From the NCBI GenBank assembly GCA_032718475.1, contig JAUCBJ010000593.1, forward strand, positions 1 to 64,000: a stretch of DNA of 64,000 bases. The letters run 5' to 3'. Under the pieces are notes generated by a model, which saw only the letters and a list, made by a program, of their open reading frames with translations, did no database searches and had not been told where the DNA came from. Origin of the DNA: Nemertoderma westbladi (lineage: Eukaryota; Xenacoelomorpha; Nemertodermatida; Nemertodermatidae). Position 1 is the first letter of the stretch, and every line of letters starts with the position of its first letter. The translations under genes and the position numbers were made by a program. Shown here piece by piece: positions 56,301 to 64,000 of this stretch.

Positions 56301-56735
56301 ATATTCCAGGACATGGTGTACTGATTGAGTTGTACCTGAATAAAGACACCATATTCCAGGACATGGTGTACTGATTGAGTTGTACCTGAATAAAGACACT
56401 ATATTCCAGGACATGGTGTACTGATTGAGTTGTACCTGAATAAAGACACTATATTCCAGGACATGGTGTACTGATTGAGTTGTACCTGAATAAAGACACT
56501 ATATTCCAGGACATGGTGTACTGATTGAGTTGTACCTGAATAAAGACACTATATTCCAGGACATGGTGTACTGATTGAGTTGTACCTGAATAAAGACACT
56601 ATATTCCAGGACATGGTGTACTGATTGAGTTGTACCTGAATAAAGACACTATATTCCAGGACATGGTGTACTGATTGAGTTGTACCTGAATAAAGACACT
56701 ATATTCCAGGACATGGTGTACTGATTGAGTTGTTA
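53347..56735. repeat. Minisatellite E: 50/54-bp unit, about 66 copies
   Basis: The unit TGTACTGATTGAGTTGTACC is followed by TGAATAAAGACACTATATTC and CAGGACATGG. A 54-bp variant carries a CTGA duplication (TGTACTGACTGATTGAG). Copies are nearly identical; shared rare variants (GATTGAATTG at 55138 and 55606, GACATATGG at 55383 and 55797) show block duplication of several units. Each unit includes AATAAA on the plus strand. Minus-strand ORFs (MSWNIVSLFRYNSIS) are artefacts. Confidence 0.95.
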
Positions 56736-57085
56736 TTCGGCTGGTATTGTTTTGGTTGAAGGATAATCTTAATGGTTTGTAGTGAATGTCAATATATTTT
56801 ATTTATCCATATGAAATGCTGTGTATCTTGGAATGCGAATTACTGGTCAAGCATTATAATCGAAATTATGCAACGCATAACTGCCCTCTAATCGTATTAG
56901 CCTGAACTATTGTGCGAACGTTTTATATACGAATGTTCAGTACTTCGGAAGTTTTTTGTTTTCTACCAGTTTCATAATAAAAACTAAATTGATTGTTGGT
57001 ACGAGTCGTATATGTTTGGTTATTGTGTGTATTTATTTTTAATTTATTCAGGGAGTGAATGGGAAGTGAACTGTGGTATACAGAC
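56736..57085. other. Unassigned AT-rich stretch
   Basis: No coding or structural signal noticed. Confidence 0.35.
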
Positions 57086-57310
57086 CGTTACAGACCATTA
57101 CTGCCACACCGTTACAGGACCGTTACAGCCACACCGTTACAGGACCGTTACAGCCACACCGTTACAGGACCGTTACAGCCACACCGTTACAGGACCGTTA
57201 CAGCCACACCGTTACAGGACCGTTACAGCCACACCGTTACAGGACCGTTACAGCCACACCGTTACAGGACCGTTACAGCCACACCGTTACAGGACCGTTA
57301 CAGCCACACC
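57086..57310. repeat. Tandem repeat of 25 bp, about eight copies
   Basis: CCACACCGTTACAGGACCGT plus TACAG repeated without change from about 57104 to 57310; the first units are slightly diverged. Internally each unit has two CCGTTACAG half-units. Three open plus frames here are artefacts. Confidence 0.95.
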
Positions 57311-57750
57311 CTTAATTAATTAATTATAGTAAGGTGTTTACTTTGTAAAGTCGCTTTGTGATTCAATTCTACTGTTGTAGGTGATAGCCCTCGAGTCTCA
57401 TCTACCCTGTTGTACTTCAGTAGATTGTAGAGCTTAAAACTCATTCGGTGCTAAATTTACAATCTCGTGTTGGTGACGTTCTGGTCTGTAGTGCCGATGG
57501 TTTCCTTTTATTGACAAATTATATCGGAATTTGTAATTTTTTTCAGTGATTTCTGTGCTTTTTATCACTTTGATTTTAGTCTATTTATTTATTTAAACAA
57601 ATATTTCTTGTAATATTTACTTGTAAATTATGTTTTGTACATTAATATTATATGTTCAGATTAATTTATTTTAAACAATTATAAATAATTTGTTTGTTCA
57701 AATAATCTTAATATTTGAATAAGGTTTCCGTTCTGTAGATTTACATAATT
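57311..57750. other. AT-rich stretch between arrays
   Basis: Nothing recognised. Confidence 0.35.
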
Positions 57751-58152
57751 TGAGTTAACTCACAATCAATTGAGTAAACTCACAATCAATTGAGTTATCT
57801 CACAATCAATTGAGTTAACTCACAATCAATTGAGTTAACTCACAATCAATTGAGTTAACTAACAATCAATTGAGTTAACTCACAATCAATTGAGTTATCT
57901 CACAATCAATTGAGTAAACTCACAATCAATTGAGTTAACTCACAATCAATTGAGTTAACTCACAATCAATTGAGTAAACTCACAATCAATTGAGTTAACT
58001 CACAATCAATTGAGTTAACTAACAATCAATTGAGTTAACTCACAATCAATTGAGTAAACTCACAATCAATTGAGTTAACTCACAATCAATTGAGTTAACT
58101 AACAATCAATTGAGTTAACTCACAACCAATTGAGTTAACTCACAATCAATTG
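57751..58152. repeat. 20-bp palindromic tandem repeat, about 20 copies
   Basis: The unit is CAATTGAGTTAACTCACAAT. It contains the 12-bp palindrome TGAGTTAACTCA and the palindrome CAATTG. Variants GAGTAAACTC, GAGTTATCTC and GAGTTAACTAAC alternate in recurring order, suggesting a longer composite unit. Confidence 0.95.
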
Positions 58153-58186
58153 AATTTAATTCCAAATTAACTTGTCCAAATCATTT

Positions 58187-59575
58187 TATTAACAACTGTT
58201 AAATCCTTGTGGTTATTATTAACAACTGTTAAATCCTTGTGGTTATTATTAACAACTGTTAAGTCCTTGCGGTTATTATTAACAACTGTTAACTCCTTGT
58301 GGTTATTATTAACAACTGTTAAATCCTTGTGGTTATTATTAACAACTGTTAATTCCTTGTGGTTATTATTAACAACTGATAAATCCTTGTGGTTATTATT
58401 AACAACTGTTAAATCCTTGTGGTTATTATTAACAACTGTTAAATCCTTGTGGTTATTATTAACAACTGTTAAATCCTTGTGGTTATTATTAACAACTGTT
58501 AAATCCTTGTGGTTATTATTAACAACTGTTAAATCCTTGTGGTTATTATTAACAACTGTTAAATCCTTGTGGTTATTATTAACAACTGTTAAATCCTTGT
58601 GGTTATTATCAACAACTGTTAAGTCCTTGTGGTTATTATTAACAACTGTTAAATCCTTGTGGTTATTATTAACAACTGTTAAATCCTTGTGGTTATTATT
58701 AACAACTGTTAAATCCTTGTGGTTATTATCAACAACTGTTAAGTCCTTGTGGTTATTATTAACAACTGTTAAATCCTTGTGGTTATTATTAACAACTGTT
58801 AAATCCTTGTGGTTATTATTAACAACTGTTAAATCCTTGTGGTTATTATTAACAACTGTTAAATCCTTGTGGTTATTATTAACAACTGTTAAATCCTTGT
58901 GGATATTATTAACAACTGTTAAATCCTTGTGGTTATTATTAACAACTGTTAAGTCCTTGTGGTTATTATTAACAACTGTTAAATCCTTGTGGTTATTATT
59001 AACAACTGTTAAATCCTTGTGGTTATTATTAACAACTGTTAAATCCTTGTGGTTATTATTAACAACTGTTAAATCCTTGTGGATATTATTAACAACTGTT
59101 AAATCCTTGTGGTTATTATTAACAACTGTTAAGTCCTTGTGGTTATTATTAACAACTGTTAAATCCTTGTGGTTATTATTAACAACTGTTAAATCCTTGT
59201 GGTTATTATTAACAACTGTTAAATCCTTGTGGTTATTATTAACAACTGTTAAATCCTTGTGGTTATTATTAACAACTGTTAAGTCCTTGCGGTTATTATT
59301 AACAACTGTTAACTCCTTGTGGTTATTATTAACAACTGTTAAATCCTTGTGGTTATTATTAACAACTGTTAAATCCTTGTGGTTATTATCAACAACTGTT
59401 AAATCCTTGTGGTTATTATTAACAACTGTTAAATCCTTGTGGTTATTATTAACAACTGTTAAATCCTTGTGGTTATTATTAACAACTGTTAAATCCTTGT
59501 GGTTATTATTAACAACTGTTAAATCCTTGTGGTTATTATTAACAACTGTTAAATCCTTGTGGTTATTATTAACAA
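58187..59575. repeat. 30-bp tandem repeat, about 46 copies
   Basis: The unit TTATTATTAACAACTGTTAA continues ATCCTTGTGG. Almost all units are exactly 30 bp, a multiple of three, giving a 471-codon plus-strand ORF (58207-59622) with the decapeptide WLLLTTVKSL. Variants (AAGTCC, TTATC, GGATATT) recur in blocks. No codon-level bias against amino-acid change is visible, so coding is unlikely. Confidence 0.95.
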
Positions 59576-59724
59576 GATTTTATCATTACTTATTTTACTC
59601 ATTCCTAATATATAGATTTTAATAATTAGTATTGAATATGAATATGAATATGAAAATGAATAACGATTATCTTTTATATTATACTGTGGTGTATACTCGG
59701 TGGAGTAAAGTAAAAAGTACTATT

Positions 59725-59797
59725 TTCTTTGGCCGTTAGGCCAGTGATTACATTACGCACAAAGTCTGACGACTTATTTCCATTGCGGTCCCCCAGA
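59725..59797 (+). repeat. Dispersed repeat, copy 2 (see 9001)
   Basis: TTTTCTTTGGCCGTTAGGCC followed by GCACAAAGTCTGACGACTTA and CGGTCCCCCAGAAC matches 9001-9072. A BEL/Pao pol relic follows at once here, which hints that the repeat might be part of a retroelement; at 9 kb no pol follows. Confidence 0.7.
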
Positions 59798-59799
59798 AC

Positions 59800-61190
59800 T
59801 TTACTCGGGACCCCTATTTCAGCGAAAAGTCATTCCACGAAAATCATGTGCTACCTCTGATCTAGTTGGGATTGGCTGGGATGATACTCTGCCTCATAAA
59901 TTTTACCCCGAATGGGAAAAATGGCTTAGAATGGCTTAGAATGGATTAGAAATGGCTTAGAATGGCTTAGAAATGACTTAGATACATTGAATATGTTAAC
60001 TATTCCTAGGAGTTTTCCACCTGTTGGTTTTGGGGATCCCTGCATCCAAGAGCTGCATGTATTTGCTGGTGATTCTGATGGTGGAATAGGAGGAGTAATA
60101 TATTGGAGATCTGTTAACATAAGTGGACAAAGTTCTGTAGGGTTCGTGGAGGGAAGTTCAAAGTTAGCTCCTCATGCTCGCACCTCAGTTCCCAGATTAG
60201 AACTCTGCGCAGCTGTGGACATTGCTTCACTTGCTGCTGAAGTTTATAATGCATTCAAACATAAACCAAGTGAAGTTATATTTTATTCGGATAGCTCTAT
60301 AGATATGGATAGATATTGGGCTGTTGTGTTTGTCTGTTTGGTATCTCATGTCATACCCATTGAACTATTACCTTCACTAGATACTGTTGCCTTCGGCGCT
60401 TTCTTGCAATTCGTGGGCATTGCCAACATTTTCGAAGTGATCAAGGATCCAATTTTATTGGTAGCTACAATCAAGACAATAAGGAATTGTTGAATCTAGC
60501 TGAGGTTAATAACTATATCAACTCTAAAGGTATCAATTGGACGTTCAATCCACCTCATGGCTCCCACTTCGGTGGTCTCTGGTAGAGAAACATTGGGTCT
60601 ATTCGCAGGATCCTCAATGGCACTCTTCTCCTTCTTGGACCTGGAGGGGTTTCTCGTGACGAACTAAATACATATTTGTTGGAAGTATTTGCCTATAATT
60701 AATGCAACTCCACTTTGGGAAGTATCAGGAGACCCAAATGACCCTCGCCTCTTATCTCCATCCATGTTATTACTGGGAATCAGAATCTTCATCCACCTCC
60801 CATTGGCGAATTCACTGAAGACGATATTATTGCATATGGAAAGCGTAGATATCATCGTGTTCAATGTCATGCTAAACAATTCTGGTCTAGATGGCGAATT
60901 TCCAATCTCCAGATAATGCAAGTTCGTTCCAAGTGGTTGAAAGAAAATGAAAACTTCAAGGTTGGAGATCTTGTGTTGATTCGGGAAAAAGGGGTCCAAC
61001 GTAATGACTGGCCTTTTGGTCGCGTCATCAGTATTAAACTTAGTGCAGATGATCTAGTTCGTTCATGCTCTGTCAGAGTGCCAAAATGTTGCAAAGATGG
61101 TGGCACTAATCCAAAGGTCAAACTACATGACTGACTATGACCGACTTATCCATGAACTTGTGTTGTTATCCCGCCCCCGCCCTGACTGGT
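59800..61190 (+). pseudogene. Decayed BEL/Pao pol fragment: RT end, RNase H, integrase, C-terminus
   Basis: Broken plus-strand reading frames show BEL/Pao landmarks in the right order: WDDTLPHKFYPEWEKW (about 59878), TIPRSFPP then ELHVFAGDSDG and TSVPRLELCAAV (RNase H, 59999-60230), FYSDSS near 60280, then after a frame change RFLAIRG and SDQGSNF (integrase, about 60397-60460), INWTFNPPHGSHFGGLW (about 60532-60582), NATPLWEVSGDPNDPR (about 60702), and KWLKENENFKVGDLVLIREK with WPFGRVI (60928-61030). Part of RNase H and the integrase N-terminus are deleted, and no LTR, Gag or RT palm is found. A 10-12-bp microduplication (AATGGCTTAG repeated, 59924-59981) disrupts the coding region. Several small ORFs here are pieces of this one relic. 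Confidence 0.88.
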
Positions 61191-61640
61191 GGCAATGACA
61201 AAACCTGAATAAAAGTAAATCTTGTTACTGAACAGATAATGTTATTGAGAAACAAACAAACTTAAGTTTTTGTCCCATTGGCATCTCGCCTTGTTGGATA
61301 TATTTTTTTATATTTTTATTGTGCAATTTATTTTTATGCTTGCTTTGATTTCCATCATACACCCAGAGAAGTGGCAAACCCTCCGGTCCATCTCGCTGTC
61401 GAGGTACACCCAGATAAGTGGCAAACCCTCCGGTCCATCTCGCTGTCGAGGAGTCACAAAGTGGCGTCGTTGACATAGCTCGGTACACTATCAACTAACA
61501 GATTGAAAGGGACATTTCCCAGATAATGTGAGCTGGATTCAATTTGGAGCTCAGAACCTCTAGGGAAATGTTTCCTTTTCTATTGATATTCAGGTAATAA
61601 ATCATCGTAATAAACTCTATCTCTGGTGCTTTATGTGGGT
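61191..61640. other. Unassigned stretch with a 47-bp duplication
   Basis: ACACCCAGA(G/T)AAGTGGCAAA continuing CCCTCCGGTCCATCTCGCTG is present twice, at 61359 and 61406. Otherwise nothing recognised. Confidence 0.6.
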
Positions 61641-64000
61641 AGTCAGGGAAACACACCTCCGTTATATGGTTGGTCAGGGATACACACCTCCGTTATATGG
61701 TTGGTCAGGGATACACACCTCCGTTATATGGGTAGTCAGGGAAACACACCTCCGTTATATGGGTAGTCAGGGAAACACACATCCGTTATACGGGTAGTCA
61801 GGGAAACACACCTCCGTTATATGGCTAGTCTGTAGGGAAACAGACCTCCGTTATATGGGTAGTCTGTAGGGAAACATACCTCCGTTATATGGGTAGTCAG
61901 GGAAACACACATCCGTTATACGGGTAGTCAGGGAAACACACCTCCGTTATATGGCTAGTCTGTAGGGAAACAGACCTCCGTTATATGGGTAGTCTGTAGG
62001 GAAACATACCTCCGTTATATGGGTAGTCAGGGAAACACACCTCCGTTATATGGGTAGTCTGTAGGGAAACACACCTCCGTTATATGGGTAGTCAGGGAAA
62101 CACACCTCCGTTATATGGGTAGACAGGGAAACACACCTCCGTTATATGGGTAGTCAGGGAAACACACCTCCGTTATATGGGTAGTCAGGGAAACACACAT
62201 CCGTTATACGGGTAGTCAGGGAAACACACCTCCGTTATATGGCTAGTCTGTAGGGAAACAGACCTCCGTTATATGGGTAGTCTGTAGGGAAACAGACCTC
62301 CGTTATATGGGTAGTCTGTAGGGAAACACACCTCCGTTATATGGGTAGTCTGTAGGGAAACATACCTCCGTTATATGGGTAGTCAGGGAAACACACCTCC
62401 GTTATATGGGTAGTCAAGGAAACACACCTCCGTTATATGGGTAGTCTGTAGGGAAACAGACCTCCGTTATATGGGTAGTCAGGGAAACACACCTCCGTTA
62501 TATGGGTAGTCAGGGAAACACACCTCCGTTATATGGGTAGTCAGGGAAACACACCTCCGTTATATGGGTAGTCATCTGTTGGGAAACACACCTCCGTTAT
62601 ATGGGTAGTCTGTAGGGAAACACACCTCCGTTATATGGGTAGTCTGGAGGGAAACACACCTTCGTTATATGGGTAGTCAGGGAAACACACCTCCGTTATA
62701 TGGGTAGTCAGGGAAACACACCTCCGTTATATGGGTAGTCAGGGAAACACACCTCCGATATATGGGTTGTCTGTTGGGAAACACACCTCCGTTATATGGG
62801 TAGTCTGTAGGGAAACACACCTCCGTTATATGGGTTGTCTGTAGGGAAACGCACCTCCGTTATATGGGTAGTCTGTAGGGAAACACACCTTCGTTATATG
62901 GGTAGTCAGGGAAACACACCTTCGTTATATGGGTAGTCAGGGAAACACACCTCCGTTATATGGGTAGTCTGGAGGGAAACACACCTTCGTTATATGGGTA
63001 GTCAGGGAAACACACCTCCGTTATATGGGTAGTCAGGGAAACACACCTCCGTTATATGGGTAGTCAGGGAAACACACCTCCGTTATATGGGTTGTCTGTT
63101 GGGAAACACACCTCCGTTATATGGGTAGTCTGTAGGGAAACACACCTCCGTTATATGGGTTGTCTGTAGGGAAACACACCTCCGTTATATGGGTAGTCTG
63201 TAGGGAAACACACCTCCGTTATATGGGTAGTCTGTAGGGAAACACACCTCCGTTATATGGGTAGCCTGTAGGGAAACACACCTTCGTTATATGGGTAGTC
63301 AGGCAGTCAGGGAAACACTCCTCCGTTATATGGGTAGTCAGGGAAACACACCTCCGTTATATGGGTAGTCAGGGAAACACACCTCCGTTATATGGATAGT
63401 CAGGGAAAAACACCACCGTTATATGGGTAGTCAGGGAAACACCTCCGTTATATGGGTAGTCAGGCAGTCAGGGAAACACACCCTCTTTATATGGGAGTCA
63501 GGGAAACACACCTCCGTTATATGAGTAGTCTGTAGGGAAACAGACCTCCGTTATATGGGTAGTCAGGGAAACACACCACCGTTATATGGGTAGTCAGGGA
63601 AACACACCTCCGTTATATGGGAAGTCTGTAAGGAAACACACCTCCGTTATATGGGTAGTCTGTAGGGAAACACACCTCCGTTATATGTGTTGTCTGTAGG
63701 GAAACACATCTCCTTTATATGGGTAGTCTGTAGGGAAACATACCTCCGTTATATGGGTTGTCTGTAGGGAAACACACCTCCGTTGTATGGGTAGTCTGTA
63801 GGGAAACACATCTCCTTTATATGGGTAGTCTGTAGGGAAACATACCTCCGTTATATGGGTTGTCTGTAGGGAAACACACCTCCGTTGTATGGGTAGTCTG
63901 TAGGGAAACACATCTCCTTTATATGGGTAGTCTGTAGGGAAACATACCTCCGTTTGGTTGTCTGTAGGGAAACACACCTCCGTTATATGGGTTGTCTGTA
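61632..64000. repeat. Minisatellite I: 31/34-bp unit, about 74 copies, runs past the window end
   Basis: The short unit is TATATGGGTAGTCAGGGAAA plus CACACCTCCGT; the longer unit has GTCTGTAGGGAAA instead of GTCAGGGAAA. The two types are mixed in blocks that themselves recur (for example CACATCCGTTATACGGGTAG at about 61777, 61908 and 62197). The last 300 bp show a further composite repeat with CACATCTCCTTTATATGGG. The minus-strand ORF 63681-63977 is an artefact. Confidence 0.95.

Noticed and set aside
58207-59622. 471-aa Leu-rich ORF (WLLLTTVKSL repeats) as a membrane protein
   Set aside because: The 30-bp unit is nearly invariant at DNA level including silent positions, and the ORF starts and ends with the array. 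This looks like a stop-free tandem repeat, not a gene.
61632-64000. Regular 31/34-bp repeats as a CRISPR array
   Set aside because: There are no unique spacers between repeats, units are directly contiguous, and the window is clearly eukaryotic.
1-64000. tRNA, rRNA or other structured RNA genes
   Set aside because: No T-loop GGTTCRANYCC-like box paired with an A-box at proper spacing was found, and no rRNA core sequence was recognised; I could not run a covariance search.

Overview
The window is from an animal (metazoan) nuclear genome. It holds spliced-gene signals, single-copy metabolic genes with metazoan-type domain content, BEL/Pao and LINE-type retroelements, a TIR/MITE element and an exceptional load of minisatellites. 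The frequent palindrome TAGGCCTA and the element mix suggest a marine invertebrate, but I cannot name the species and give that guess low weight. About 25 kb (close to 40 %) is tandem repeat and about 16 kb is LTR retrotransposon, so ordinary genes fill only a small part.

Left part (1-14.3 kb): the window opens in the last bases and 3' LTR of a BEL/Pao-type element whose body lies outside. Then come a short 35-bp tandem repeat, a dead LINE reverse-transcriptase fragment, a 981-bp MITE with TTA target duplications, a 3.4-kb minisatellite (about 40-bp unit), a (GTCT)n-containing repeat and a 3.1-kb minisatellite (about 38-bp unit). The two large arrays are stop-free in all three frames of one strand, giving false ORFs of about 900-1265 codons.

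Middle (14.3-42.8 kb): a probable first coding exon (signal peptide, strong GTAAGT donor) at 14293-14353 is followed by a 10.4-kb pyrimidine-rich minisatellite. That array is split by a 15,078-bp LTR retrotransposon (16573-31650) with two 1.18-kb LTRs, TG...CA ends and a CTCCA target duplication. The element encodes an intact Gag-protease of 1525 aa (BEL/Pao type: DUF1759-like region, two zinc knuckles, DSG protease). The reverse transcriptase, most of RNase H and the integrase are missing. A second long coding region (26141-30389) follows, of unrecognised function and ending in its own zinc knuckles. It is interrupted by frame changes and in-frame stops, and its first frame change overlaps a canonical -1 slippery heptamer. 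At 42578-42780 lies a laminin-G exon whose phase fits the signal-peptide exon, so the repeats and the retrotransposon may sit in a 28-kb first intron of a neurexin-like secreted or membrane gene.

Right part (43-64 kb): two complete single-exon enzymes lie divergently, a PM20D2-like M20 dipeptidase (47102-48343, minus) and phosphoglucomutase-2 (50363-52156, plus), separated by 2 kb that contains a foldback-like element. Beyond them are a minus-strand LINE relic, a 3.4-kb 50-bp minisatellite, four smaller arrays, a decayed BEL/Pao pol fragment with RNase H and integrase remains (59.8-61.2 kb), and a 31/34-bp minisatellite running off the window end.
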